Counted from the stretch's first letter, positions 1-7,847 are shown. The stretch: 12,284 nucleotides of DNA from Massilia sp. UBA2604 (GCA_002339265.1 DDKG01000196.1:1-12284); one strand, 5' to 3'. The notes: generated by a model not told the origin, from the sequence alone. Translations and numbers: made by a program.

Positions 1-2421
1 CGGCTCCCACACGAACTGCACGCGCGCGACCTGGCCGATGGTGACGGCGCGGCCGCCGGCGGTCGGCACCAGCGCCTCCTGCAGGCGCGTGATGGTCGAA
101 CGCTCTTCCAGCGGCTGGCGCACCACCATGTCGATCAGGCGGTTCGATTCGCGGAACTGGCCGATCGGGGTGCCGGTGAGCGTCGTCTGCACCACCCGGC
201 GCACGGCCTGCGAAGTCACGCCCAGCGCGCGCAGCTTGTCCTGGTCGAGGTCCAGGCGCAGCACCTTGACCGATTCGTTCCAGTTGTCGTTCACGCCCAG
301 CGTGTTCGGATTGGTGGCCATGACTTCCTTGACCTGGTCGGCGATGGTGCGCACCACGCCGATGTCCGGGCCCAGCACCTGGAACTGCACCGGATACGGC
401 ACCGGCGGCCCGTTCGGCAGCAGTTTTACCCGGCCACGCACTTCGGGGAAGTCGGTCTTGAAGACCTCGATGATCTTCATGCGCAGGCGCTCGCGCGCCT
501 CGGTGTCGACGGGCAGCACCACCAGCTGCGAGACATTCGACTGCGGGAAGATCTGGTCCAGCGGCAGGTAGAAGCGCGGGCTGCCGGTGCCGACGTAGCT
601 CGTCACGCTCTGCACGCCCTCCTGCTTCGCCAGGAAGGCCTCGAAGCGCTTCACGGCGGCTTCGTTGGCGGCGAAGCTGGTGCCTTCCGGCGACCACATC
701 TCCACCATCAGCTCCGGGCGGCTCGAGTCCGGGAAGAACTGCTTCTCGATGAAGTTAAAACCGAACACGCCCAGCGCGAACACGCCGAGGCTCAACGCGA
801 TCGTTGTCTTGCGCCACTCGACGCAGCGGTTCACGAGCCGGCGGAAGCGCTGGTAGCCGGGCGAATCGAAGACGTCGTGATGACCACCCTCGCCCGCAGC
901 ATGCGGCTTGACCCGCAACAGCAGGAAGCCGATGTACGGCGTGAACGTCACCGCCACCACCCACGAGATCAGCAGCGCCAGCCCGTTCACTGAGAACATC
1001 GTAAACGTGTATTCCCCGGCCGCCGACTTGGCCAGGCCGATCGGCAGGAAGCCGGCCGCCGTGATCAAGGTCCCGGTCAGCATCGGCATCGCGGTCGAGG
1101 TATAGGCGAAGGTGGCCGCCTCGAAGCGCGACAGCCCCTCTTCCATTTTGCGCACCATCATTTCGACCGCGATGATGGCGTCGTCCACCAGCAAGCCGAG
1201 CGCGATGATCAGGGCGCCCAGTGAAATTTTATGGAGCGAGATGTCCAGCATACGCATGAACAGGAAGGTAATCGCCAGCACCAACGGGATCGACAGCGCG
1301 ACCACCAGGCCCGGATAGACGTCGACCCGCCACTTCGGCTTGGTGTGCAGGCCCAGCGCCAGGAAGGACACGATCAGCACGATCACCACCGCCTCGATCA
1401 GCACCTTGACGAATTCGCCGACCGAGGCCGTCACAGCCTGCGGCTGGTCGGCCACCCGTTCGAGTTCGATGCCGACCGGGAGCTGGGAACGGATGCGGTC
1501 CACCGTCTCGCTCAAGCCCTCGCCCATGGTGATGATATTGCCGCCCTTTTGCATCGACACGCCCAGGCCGATGACCTCCTTGCCGTTGAAGCGCATCTTG
1601 TCGGCCGGCGGATCCTGGTAGCCGCGCTTGACGGTGGCGAAGTCCCCCAGTCTGAAGGTGGTGCCGCCGGCGCGCAGTTGCAGGTCTTCGATCTGGCCCA
1701 GCGTGCGCAGCGCGCCCGTCACGCGCACCTGCAGGTTGTCGCTCTGCGTGACCAGCACCCCGCTCGCCTCCACCTCGTTCTGGGTCGCGATCTGGTTGAC
1801 GATCTGCTCGAACGGCACGCCCAGCTGGGCGAACTTCTTGCTGGAGAACTCGATATATACTTTCTCGCTCTGCACCCCGAACTGCTCGACCTTGGCCACC
1901 AGCGGCACGCGCAGCAGTTGCTGCCGCACGAAGTCGGCATAGTCCCGCATCTCGGCATAGGTGAAACCGTCGCCCGACAGCGCGAAGATCGAGCCGTAGG
2001 TGTCGCCGAATTCGTCGTTGAAGAAGGGCCCGATCACGCCCTGCGGCAGGGTGCCGGCGATGTCGCCGATCTTCTTGCGCACCTGGTACCAGGCCGGCGC
2101 CGTCTCGGCGGGCGGTGTCGATTCGCGCAGCTCGAGGATGATGGTGGTCTCGCCCGGCTTGGAAAAGCTGCGGATCGTGTGGATGTAAGGCGTCTCCTGG
2201 AGCTTCCTCTCCAGCGGGTCGGTCACCTGCTCGGCCATCTGCAGCGCGGTGGCGCCCGGCCACACGGCGCGCACCACCATCGCGCGGAAGGTGAATGGCG
2301 GATCTTCGTCCTGGCCCAGCTCGAAGTAACTGAGGATCCCGAACAGCATGCAGGCGGCGATCAGGAAGCGCGTGAGCGGGATGTGCTCCAGCGCCCAGCG
2401 CGACAGGTTGAAGCCCTTCAT
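1..2421 (-). CDS. RND efflux transporter permease, HAE-1/AcrB type (C-terminal part outside window)
   Basis: Inner-membrane proton-driven pump subunit that, with an adaptor and an outer-membrane channel, exports drugs or other amphiphiles. Reading starts at the ATG whose complement is 2419-2421, giving MKGFNLSRWALEHIPLTRFL, with a first membrane helix at about residues 12-34 and the family-typical QDEDPPF after it. A long periplasmic pore region follows (WPGATALQMAEQV, FNDEFGDTYG). The TM4 motif GLLVDDAII carries paired aspartates at D413 and D414, matching the proton-relay pair D407/D408 of AcrB. 807 codons are visible; family members have about 1,020-1,050 residues, so roughly the last fifth, including the expected TM10 lysine, lies beyond base 1. 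The start overlaps the adaptor stop by 4 bp (ATGA), which implies translational coupling. The substrate cannot be read from sequence. The TriC/MexK-like branch is a guess, while the family call is secure. Confidence 0.95.
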   Translation of the reverse strand, partial: MKGFNLSRWALEHIPLTRFLIAACMLFGILSYFELGQDEDPPFTFRAMVVRAVWPGATALQMAEQVTDPLERKLQETPYIHTIRSFSKPGETTIILELRESTPPAETAPAWYQVRKKIGDIAGTLPQGVIGPFFNDEFGDTYGSIFALSGDGFTYAEMRDYADFVRQQLLRVPLVAKVEQFGVQSEKVYIEFSSKKFAQLGVPFEQIVNQIATQNEVEASGVLVTQSDNLQVRVTGALRTLGQIEDLQLRAGGTTFRLGDFATVKRGYQDPPADKMRFNGKEVIGLGVSMQKGGNIITMGEGLSETVDRIRSQLPVGIELERVADQPQAVTASVGEFVKVLIEAVVIVLIVSFLALGLHTKPKWRVDVYPGLVVALSIPLVLAITFLFMRMLDISLHKISLGALIIALGLLVDDAIIAVEMMVRKMEEGLSRFEAATFAYTSTAMPMLTGTLITAAGFLPIGLAKSAAGEYTFTMFSVNGLALLISWVVAVTFTPYIGFLLLRVKPHAAGEGGHHDVFDSPGYQRFRRLVNRCVEWRKTTIALSLGVFALGVFGFNFIEKQFFPDSSRPELMVEMWSPEGTSFAANEAAVKRFEAFLAKQEGVQSVTSYVGTGSPRFYLPLDQIFPQSNVSQLVVLPVDTEARERLRMKIIEVFKTDFPEVRGRVKLLPNGPPVPYPVQFQVLGPDIGVVRTIADQVKEVMATNPNTLGVNDNWNESVKVLRLDLDQDKLRALGVTSQAVRRVVQTTLTGTPIGQFRESNRLIDMVVRQPLEERSTITRLQEALVPTAGGRAVTIGQVARVQFVWEP

Positions 2422-3557
2422 CGCTTGTCCTCGCCGGACACGATCGCCTCGGTGTCGGCGCGGCGCGAGACGTCGGCGGTCAGTATCCGCACCTTCTGGC
2501 CATTCCTCAGCAGGTTGACCCCGGCGGTGACGACGTTCTGGCCGGCTGTCAGCTGCCCCGTCACCAGCACGTCATTGCGCACCTGGCCGACCACCTGCAC
2601 CGGCACCAGCTTGACGGCGCCGTTCTCGACGATCCAGACCGAGCTGGCGCCCTTGTTCTGCACCAGCGCGGTCAGGGGCAGGCGCAGGCCGGCCGCGCCA
2701 TTGCCGCCGGTGGCCAGTTCGACGGTTGCCGTCATGCCCAGGCGCACGTCGGCGCTCTCGGGCAGCGCCACTTTCACCGTGTAGGTGCGGGTGGCCGGAT
2801 CGGCCACCGGCGAGACTTCGCGGATCTTGCCGGGAATCGCCATCGCCTCGTTGGCCCACAGGCGCACGGTGACGTCGCTTGCTGCACGCAGCTGCCCGAC
2901 CTTGTCTTCCGGGATGCCGATCACCACTTCCTTCTCGACCGTGCGCGCGACCCGCACCACCGGGCTGCCCGGCTGCACGACCTGCCCCACTTCGGCCTCG
3001 ATGGCAGTCACCACGCCGTCGGCGTCGGCCGCCAGATTGGTGTAATTCGACTGGTTGGCTTGTCCGCGCAGGCCTGCGCGGGCCGCGTCGACATTGGCCT
3101 GCGCCGCCTTCAGGGCGCTGTCCTTGGTGTCGAGCACCGCCTGGCTGACGAAATTCTGGGCGCGCAGGTCGACGTGACGCTTGTAGTCGGCCCGCGCCAG
3201 GTCGCGCTCGGTCTCGGCGGCGCGCAGGGTGGCGCGCGCCTGGCTCTCGGCGAGACGCAGGTCTTGCGGGTCGAGCCGCATCAGCACGTCGCCGCGCTTG
3301 ACCGTGGCGCCAACGTCCACCTTGCGCTCGACGATCTTGCCGCCGACCCGGAAGCCCAACGCCGATTCGTAGCGCGGACGCACGTCGCCCGAAAATTCCA
3401 GGCGCTCGCCGGCCGTGTCCGCGGCCAGGGTGACCACGCGGACCGGACGTATATCTTCGGCAGGAGGGGCAGGCTTGGAACAGGCGACGAGCGCGGCGGC
3501 GGCGAGTGGCGCCAGCACGGCCGCGCGCAGGGCGGCAGAAGCAAATCGGGGAAACAC
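2418..3557 (-). CDS. RND efflux periplasmic adaptor (HlyD/MFP family) lipoprotein
   Basis: Membrane-fusion protein linking the RND permease to an outer-membrane channel. I choose a GTG start (complement of 3555-3557) because AAAGGA lies 8 nt upstream and the product then begins with a compact lipoprotein signal: hydrophobic residues 8-25, lipobox LVAC, lipidated Cys at residue 26. The open frame extends upstream to 3650, but that extension reads through the promoter region. The protein has 379 residues. The barrel-sandwich halves (ALGFRVGGKIVERKVDVGA near residue 65-85, and AADADGVVTAIEAEVGQ after the hairpin) flank an alpha-helical hairpin rich in Ala, Arg and Glu. A beta-barrel segment follows (PVADPATRTYTVKVALP). 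It is first in the operon and overlaps the permease start by 4 bp. No outer-membrane factor gene is in view, so the pump may use one encoded elsewhere. Confidence 0.93.
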   Translation of the reverse strand: MFPRFASAALRAAVLAPLAAAALVACSKPAPPAEDIRPVRVVTLAADTAGERLEFSGDVRPRYESALGFRVGGKIVERKVDVGATVKRGDVLMRLDPQDLRLAESQARATLRAAETERDLARADYKRHVDLRAQNFVSQAVLDTKDSALKAAQANVDAARAGLRGQANQSNYTNLAADADGVVTAIEAEVGQVVQPGSPVVRVARTVEKEVVIGIPEDKVGQLRAASDVTVRLWANEAMAIPGKIREVSPVADPATRTYTVKVALPESADVRLGMTATVELATGGNGAAGLRLPLTALVQNKGASSVWIVENGAVKLVPVQVVGQVRNDVLVTGQLTAGQNVVTAGVNLLRNGQKVRILTADVSRRADTEAIVSGEDKR

Positions 3558-3688
3558 GATGGCAGTCCTTTGGCTAATCTGGCGGCGTCTCTGGCCGAAT
3601 CCGGCTACGTGGAAGCGCCAGTTTGTAATCCAGCAATTATAATCATGCAAATAGATAAATAAGGTGACTTTAGAGTCATCCGTCCAAA
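3558..3688. promoter_or_regulatory. Divergent intergenic control region between efflux operon and hpnC
   Basis: This 131-bp gap separates the divergent starts of the efflux adaptor (GTG, minus strand) and hpnC (ATG, plus strand). It is visibly AT-richer than the flanking genes from about 3621 to 3690. ATTATAAT at 3636-3643 contains TATAAT on both strands (plus 3638-3643, minus 3641-3636), so it could serve as a -10 element in either direction. No good -35 hexamer is visible at 16-18 bp in either direction; the plus-strand candidate is only around 3615-3620. The hpnC ATG has no strong Shine-Dalgarno: an AAGG at 3661-3664 is too far upstream. That both genes start transcription here is inferred from the layout. 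Confidence 0.5.
3665..3678. promoter_or_regulatory. Near-palindrome TGACTTTAGAGTCA, possible operator
   Basis: TGACT and AGTCA form perfect 5-bp arms around TTAG; only one central pair breaks full 14-bp symmetry. The site lies 10 bases before the hpnC ATG. It also sits just upstream (minus-strand sense) of where a -35 would fall for the efflux promoter using the 3641-3636 -10 box. Such placement suits a dimeric repressor controlling one or both transcripts. No regulator gene is in the window and I do not recognise the site as that of a named family, so this is a structural observation only. Confidence 0.35.
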
Positions 3689-4498
3689 ATGGCCGTAGAC
3701 CACTACGAAAACTTTCCTGTCGCCTCGATCCTACTGCCGCGCCGCCTGGTGCCGGCGGTCGAGGCGATCTATGCCTTTGCGCGCAGCGCCGACGACCTGG
3801 CCGACGAAGGCGATGCGTCGCCCGAAGAGCGGCTGGCCGCCCTCGAAGCCTATGAACGCGAATTGGACCTGATCGATGTCGGCCAGACGTCGCCGAACCC
3901 GATGTTCGCCCGTCTAGCCGCTGTTGTCACCCAATATCGCCTGCGGCTGGACCCGATGCGCGACCTGCTGTCGGCCTTCAAGCAGGATGTCGTCACCCAG
4001 CGTTACGCCGACTATGCGAGCCTGCTCGACTACTGCCGCCGCTCGGCCGATCCGGTCGGGCGCCTGATGCTGGCGCTGTACGGCGCCGACGACGCCGACA
4101 ATGTGCGCGAGTCCGACGCCATCTGCAGCGCGCTGCAGCTGACGAACTTCCTGCAGGACGTGGCGATCGACCTGGAGAAGGGGCGTATTTACATCCCTTT
4201 GGAGGACCTGGCGCGCTTCAAGGTGAGCGAGGCGGCGCTGCGCGCAGGCGTGGTCGACGCGCCATTCCAGGCCCTGATGCGCTTCGAGGTCGAGCGCACC
4301 CGCGCGCTGATGCTGTCGGGCGCCCCGCTGGCCAAGCGCCTGCCGGGCCGCATCGGCTGGGAGTTGCGGATGGTGATCCAGGGCGGCTTGCGCATCCTCG
4401 ACCGCATCGAACAGGCCGGCTACGACGTGTTCCGGCGCCGCCCGGTCCTGTCGGCGCCGGACTGGTTCATGGTCGGCTGGGGCGCCTTGCGCATGTGA
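3689..4498 (+). CDS. hpnC: Hydroxysqualene synthase HpnC
   Basis: Second enzyme of the HpnDCE squalene route: it converts presqualene diphosphate to hydroxysqualene. The 269-residue length fits the squalene/phytoene synthase superfamily. The start MAVDHYENFPVAS is the conserved HpnC N-terminus, which supports this ATG despite a weak ribosome site. The first aspartate-rich motif is D35-D36-L-A-D39 and the second is Q156-D157-V-A-I-D161; in the family these coordinate the Mg2+ and diphosphate. KGRIYIPLEDLARF follows the second motif, as in relatives. HpnC is told from HpnD by this N-terminus and by the gene order hpnC-hpnD-hpnE. It is divergent from the efflux operon and separated from hpnD by 120 bp, so it may not share every transcript with hpnD. 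The enzyme is soluble, probably working at the membrane face because its products are lipids. Confidence 0.95.
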   Translation: MAVDHYENFPVASILLPRRLVPAVEAIYAFARSADDLADEGDASPEERLAALEAYERELDLIDVGQTSPNPMFARLAAVVTQYRLRLDPMRDLLSAFKQDVVTQRYADYASLLDYCRRSADPVGRLMLALYGADDADNVRESDAICSALQLTNFLQDVAIDLEKGRIYIPLEDLARFKVSEAALRAGVVDAPFQALMRFEVERTRALMLSGAPLAKRLPGRIGWELRMVIQGGLRILDRIEQAGYDVFRRRPVLSAPDWFMVGWGALRM

Positions 4499-4618
4499 CG
4501 ATGCAGGTAATACCCCTTTGAATAACCATGTTTTCACGCTCATCGGCTAAGATAGCGGATTGACAGCGCGCCCGGCCCCGGTCCGGGCGCGCCCCGACCA
4601 GCATTTCACGACGATTTC
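4499..4618 (+). promoter_or_regulatory. hpnC-hpnD gap with candidate -10 box (TAAGAT) for hpnD
   Basis: The 120-bp gap is long for genes of one pathway that are usually tightly packed. Its first 60 bases are AT-richer than the coding sequence. TAAGAT at 4548-4553, in the context GGCTAAGATAGCGG, resembles a sigma-70 -10 box as often seen just ahead of betaproteobacterial genes. I find no convincing -35 at 16-18 bp. If used, transcription would start near 4560 and leave a leader of about 59 nt containing the inverted repeat at 4566-4592. The promoter is an inference. Confidence 0.35.
4566..4592 (+). repeat. Perfect 10-bp GC inverted repeat (stem-loop) ahead of hpnD
   Basis: GCGCGCCCGG at 4566-4575 is repeated as its exact reverse complement CCGGGCGCGC at 4583-4592, around the 7-base loop CCCCGGT. 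All ten pairs are G-C or C-G, so the RNA hairpin would be very stable. No T-run follows, so a classical intrinsic terminator is unlikely. It ends 26 bases before the hpnD ATG. Possible roles are a processing or stability element in a hpnC-hpnD transcript, or a leader structure limiting hpnD translation. Confidence 0.6.
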
Positions 4619-5452
4619 ATGTCTCCAGACGAATACTGCCAGCAAAAGACCGTCCAAAGCGGCTCCAGTTTCTACTACAGCTTCCTGTTCCTCCCGCCCG
4701 AGCGCCGGCGCGCGATCACGGCGCTGTACGCCTTCTGCCGCGAGGTCGACGACACCGTCGACGAGGCCACCGACGGCTCGGTGGCGCGCATCAAGCTGGC
4801 CTGGTGGCGCACCGAGGTCTCGAAGATGTACTCGGGCACGCCAACCCACCCTGTGATGCTGGCCCTGCAGCCGCACATTGCCCCCTACAAACTGGAAGAA
4901 AAACACCTGCTGGCCATCGTCGACGGCATGGAGATGGACCTCGACCAGAGCCGCTACCTCGACTACCCCGGCCTGCAGCGCTATTGCTGGCACGTGGCGG
5001 GCGTGGTCGGCATCCTGTCGGCCAGCATCTTCGGCTACACCAATCCGCAGACCCTGGCCTATGCCGAGAAACTCGGCCTGGCCTTCCAGCTGACCAACAT
5101 CATCCGCGACGTCGGCGACGATGCGCGCAAGGGCCGCATCTACCTGCCGGTCAACGACCTGCAGCAGTTCGGCGTCACCGCCAACGACCTGCTTAAACTG
5201 CAGCATTCCGAGAAGTTCGAGGCGCTGATGCGTTTCCAGGCCGAGCGCGCGCAAGCCGTCTATGACGAAGCGCTGGCCCTGCTGCCGAAGGAAGACCGGC
5301 GCGCCCAGCGTCCCGGCCTGATGATGGCCGCCATCTATCGCACGCTGCTGGACGAGATCCAGCGCGACGGCTTCCACGTGCTCAACCAGCGCATCTCGCT
5401 CACACCGCTGCGTAAACTCTGGCTGGCGTGGAAGACCTATGTCCGCACCTGA
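4619..5452 (+). CDS. hpnD: Presqualene diphosphate synthase HpnD
   Basis: First enzyme of the HpnDCE pathway: head-to-head condensation of two farnesyl diphosphates to presqualene diphosphate. The 277-residue protein begins MSPDEYCQQKTVQSGSSFYY and continues into SFLFLPPERRRAITALYAF, the hallmark N-terminus of HpnD. Aspartate-rich motif 1 is D44-D45-T-V-D48-E49; motif 2 is R163-D164-V-G-D167-D168 within the QLTNIIRDVGDDARKGRIYL segment. Both are intact, so the enzyme should be active. The ribosome site is weak by eye, but the N-terminal conservation fixes the start. The stop overlaps hpnE by 14 bp, implying coupled translation with the last step. PhytoeNe synthase-type function is unlikely because the gene sits between hpnC and hpnE. 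Confidence 0.95.
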   Translation: MSPDEYCQQKTVQSGSSFYYSFLFLPPERRRAITALYAFCREVDDTVDEATDGSVARIKLAWWRTEVSKMYSGTPTHPVMLALQPHIAPYKLEEKHLLAIVDGMEMDLDQSRYLDYPGLQRYCWHVAGVVGILSASIFGYTNPQTLAYAEKLGLAFQLTNIIRDVGDDARKGRIYLPVNDLQQFGVTANDLLKLQHSEKFEALMRFQAERAQAVYDEALALLPKEDRRAQRPGLMMAAIYRTLLDEIQRDGFHVLNQRISLTPLRKLWLAWKTYVRT

Positions 5453-6848
5453 GTTGCGGGTCGCGGTCGCCGGCGGCGGCTGGGCCGGCTGCGCGGCGGC
5501 AGTAGAGCTGGCGCGCCAGGGCTGCCATGTGACCCTGTTCGAGGCCGCCCGCAGCCTGGGTGGCCGCGCGCGCGGCGTCGAGGTGCGCGGCGTGGAACTG
5601 GACAACGGCCAGCACATCCTGCTGGGCGCCTACCGCGAATCGCTGCGCCTGATGAAGCGGGTCGGCGTCGACGAAAAGGCCGCTTTCCTGCGCCTGCCGG
5701 TCCAGATGCGCTATCCCGAGGAAGGCGACGGCATGGACTTCGCCGCATCGCGCCTACCCGCCCCGCTGCACCTGGCGCTCGCCCTGCTGCGCGCCAAAGG
5801 CCTAAACCGCGCCGACAAGCTGGCGCTGGCCCGCTTCAACAGCGCCGGACGCTGGATGGGTTGGCAGCTGAACGACGACTGCACCGTGCTCGAGCTGCTG
5901 GAACGCTTCGACCAGACCGAGCGCCTGACACGCCTGATGTGGCGCCCGCTGTGCATCGCGGCCCTGAACACGCCGCCGGAACGGGCTTCGGCCAATGTGT
6001 TCCTGGCGGTGCTACGCGACAGTCTGGGCGCCAGCCGGCGCGCGGCTTCCGACATGCTGCTGCCGCGCCTGCCGATGGGCGCCCTGTTCCCGGAACCCGC
6101 CGGCGCCTGGCTCGAACGCCAGGGGCACGCCGTGCGCCTGGGCGTCAAAGTCGCGGGCGTCAAGCGAGACGGCGACGACTGGCTGGTGGAGCTGGGCGGC
6201 GAGGCACCTGCCGAGCGCTTCGACGCAGTGGTGCTGGCCACCCCGGCGCCGGTGAGCGCCGCGCTGCTGGCGCCGCTGCCCGAGGCCGTGGCGCTGGCCG
6301 GCCAGCTGGACGCTTTCACCCACGAGCCGATCGCCACCTGCTACCTGCAATACGCGCCCGGCACCCGGCTCGCGCTGCCGTTCTACGCGCTGCTGGACGA
6401 TCCAGCGGCAAACCGCTGGGGCCAGTTCGTGTTCGACCGCGCCCAGCTCGATCCGGCCCAGGACGGCCTGCTGGCGGTGGTGGTGAGCGCCGCCGCCGAG
6501 GCCGCGGCCTTGCCTCGAGAGCAACTGGCAGCCGCCATCGCGTCGCAACTGGCCCAGGATTTCGGACGGCCGGAACTGGCCACACCAGGCTGGACCCAAC
6601 TGATCACCGAGAAACGCGCGACCTTCAGCTGCACTCCCGGACTGGTGCGTCCAGGCAACACTACCGCCCTGCCCGGCCTGGTGCTGGCCGGCGACTACAC
6701 GGCCAGCGACTACCCGGCCACCCTGGAAACGGCGGTGCGCAGCGGCCAGGCAGCGGCGACGGCCATCCGCGCCTATGGCGCCCTGCCCCGCGAAAAGCGC
6801 AGCCTGTCGCACGCGCATGGCGCCGCTTCCGGCGAATCCTTAAGGTAG
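5439..6848 (+). CDS. hpnE: Hydroxysqualene dehydroxylase HpnE
   Basis: FAD-dependent amine-oxidase-like flavoprotein that reduces hydroxysqualene to squalene, completing the HpnDCE pathway. The 469-residue protein has the dinucleotide-binding motif G12-x-G14-xx-G17 at its N-terminus, an acidic residue E35 ending the second beta strand, and GGRAR at 41-45. The family signature DNGQHILLGAYRE starts at residue 55. Near the C-terminus is the FAD-contacting segment AGDYTASDYPATLETAV (G418-D419 onward). The ATG lies 14 bp inside hpnD in another frame. The last ~25 residues (after YGALP) are polar, with the family core apparently complete before them. It resembles carotenoid desaturases in fold, but the QH motif and the hpnCD neighbours favour HpnE. 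Confidence 0.94.
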   Translation: MSAPELRVAVAGGGWAGCAAAVELARQGCHVTLFEAARSLGGRARGVEVRGVELDNGQHILLGAYRESLRLMKRVGVDEKAAFLRLPVQMRYPEEGDGMDFAASRLPAPLHLALALLRAKGLNRADKLALARFNSAGRWMGWQLNDDCTVLELLERFDQTERLTRLMWRPLCIAALNTPPERASANVFLAVLRDSLGASRRAASDMLLPRLPMGALFPEPAGAWLERQGHAVRLGVKVAGVKRDGDDWLVELGGEAPAERFDAVVLATPAPVSAALLAPLPEAVALAGQLDAFTHEPIATCYLQYAPGTRLALPFYALLDDPAANRWGQFVFDRAQLDPAQDGLLAVVVSAAAEAAALPREQLAAAIASQLAQDFGRPELATPGWTQLITEKRATFSCTPGLVRPGNTTALPGLVLAGDYTASDYPATLETAVRSGQAAATAIRAYGALPREKRSLSHAHGAASGESLR

Positions 6849-6879
6849 CAGCATCGAAACCCGTCTTATGGATCTGATC

Positions 6880-7029
6880 ATGAAACCCCGTCTCGGCCTG
6901 CACGCCGTCGCCATCCTCGCCATCGTGACGCTGAGCACCCTGGTGCTGGTCAAGCCCGAATTGATCGGCGGCTCGGCGCATGCGACCGTCCTGGCGATCG
7001 GCTCCATCCCGGCCCTCGGCCATCACTAG
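6880..7029 (+). CDS. Small hydrophobic peptide (49 residues), unknown function
   Basis: A short reading frame not matching any family I recognise. From the ATG at 6880 it encodes MKPRLGLHAVAILAIVTLST followed by LVLVKPELIGGSAHATVLAIGSI and a short tail, ending in TAG at 7027-7029. GGA lies 7 nt before this ATG; an in-frame ATG at 6868 would add four residues but has no ribosome site. A positively charged start and a hydrophobic stretch at about residues 8-24 suggest a membrane anchor or a signal peptide, with a possible AHA cleavage motif near residue 35. It sits 31 bp after hpnE and 19 bp before the HAAS-like gene, filling that gap neatly, which supports it as a real gene. Chance occurrence in high-GC DNA remains possible. 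Confidence 0.45.
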   Translation: MKPRLGLHAVAILAIVTLSTLVLVKPELIGGSAHATVLAIGSIPALGHH

Positions 7030-7048
7030 ACGACAAGGCCGCAAGCAC

Positions 7049-7840
7049 ATGGGCAAGCTGGAATACCTCGACGCGCTCAAGCGGGCCCTGATGGGCCTGC
7101 CGCCGGAGACCCAGGCCAGGACCCTGGCCTGGTACGAGCAGCGCTTCGTCGACGGCAGCGCCGCCGGCCGCCCGGAGCACGAGGTGGCCGCCGAGCTGGG
7201 CGATCCGCGCCAGGTCGCGGTGACCCTGCGCACCAGCGCCCACCTGGCCGACCTCAAGGACAAGGACAAGAAGCCGCCGACTAATGTCGCGCGCATGCTC
7301 GTCTCGGGCATCGGCCTGTTGATCTTCAATTTATTCATGCTGATTCCGGCCGCGGTCTTCGCTTCGCTGCTGATGTCGCTGTACCTGTCCGCCTTCGGCG
7401 TCTATGTTTCGGGCATCGCCGTGACCGCCAGCGGGCTGGCCGGTTCGAACGAACTCATTTTGAGCGCCCCGCTGACCCGGATGGTGATCAGCGACGACGG
7501 CGAGGCGGTGGAGTCGCAGACGCGGGTCACGATTGGCGCCAACGGCGTCCACGTGTTCGACGAGCCGGCGCCGGGCGCCGACGATGACAATCCCGACGCC
7601 CGCGCCGAGCGCGACGACCGCAACTCGCGTTTCATGCGCGGCGCCGAAGCGGTGGCCGAGCGCAAGATCCAGATCACGACCGAACTGGATCCCGGCTCGC
7701 GCACCACGCAGGTGGCCCTCGGCTGCGCATTGATCCTGGGCGGCATCGTGCTGTTCCTGCTGTCGATCGTGCTCACCAAATACACGCTGCTGGGCATCCG
7801 CCGCTACGTGAACATGAATATGTCGCTGCTGAAGGGTTGA
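7049..7840 (+). CDS. HAAS/DUF1700-like membrane protein
   Basis: The 263-residue product opens with a helical cytoplasmic domain (residues 1-65) of the HAAS/DUF1700 type: LEYLDALKRALMGLPPET, then WYEQRFVDG and ELGDPRQVA. These are the signature positions of that family, in which such domains precede transmembrane helices and are linked to envelope-responsive regulation. Two adjacent hydrophobic helices follow (about 83-110 and 112-138). Then comes a polar, Asp/Arg-rich loop of about 85 residues (DEPAPGADDDNPDARAERDD) and a last helix at 222-243 with a basic tail. I place the start at 7049 rather than the upstream ATG at 6980 because the upstream part overlaps the small peptide and lacks conservation; AAGG lies 10 nt before 7049. 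The next gene starts 7 bp after the stop, so the two are co-expressed. Biochemical role is unknown. Confidence 0.8.
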   Translation: MGKLEYLDALKRALMGLPPETQARTLAWYEQRFVDGSAAGRPEHEVAAELGDPRQVAVTLRTSAHLADLKDKDKKPPTNVARMLVSGIGLLIFNLFMLIPAAVFASLLMSLYLSAFGVYVSGIAVTASGLAGSNELILSAPLTRMVISDDGEAVESQTRVTIGANGVHVFDEPAPGADDDNPDARAERDDRNSRFMRGAEAVAERKIQITTELDPGSRTTQVALGCALILGGIVLFLLSIVLTKYTLLGIRRYVNMNMSLLKG

Positions 7841-7847
7841 GGACACC

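Noticed and set aside
1231..2784. 517-codon plus-strand open frame opposite the RND permease and adaptor
   Set aside because: Low-complexity His/Arg/Gln/Asp-rich translation typical of antisense frames in high-GC DNA; the minus strand carries a clear RND permease and adaptor over the same bases.
3558..3650. Upstream ATG at 3650 as the start of the efflux adaptor
   Set aside because: It would put 31 extra residues before the lipoprotein signal and translate the promoter region; the GTG at 3557 has a good ribosome site.
4566..4592. Hairpin between hpnC and hpnD as an intrinsic terminator
   Set aside because: The stem is perfect but there is no following T-run, so I list it as a repeat or leader structure instead.
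4547..5617. 356-codon minus-strand open frame over hpnD
   Set aside because: Shadow of hpnD and the hpnE start; no family features, while the plus strand has intact HpnD motifs.
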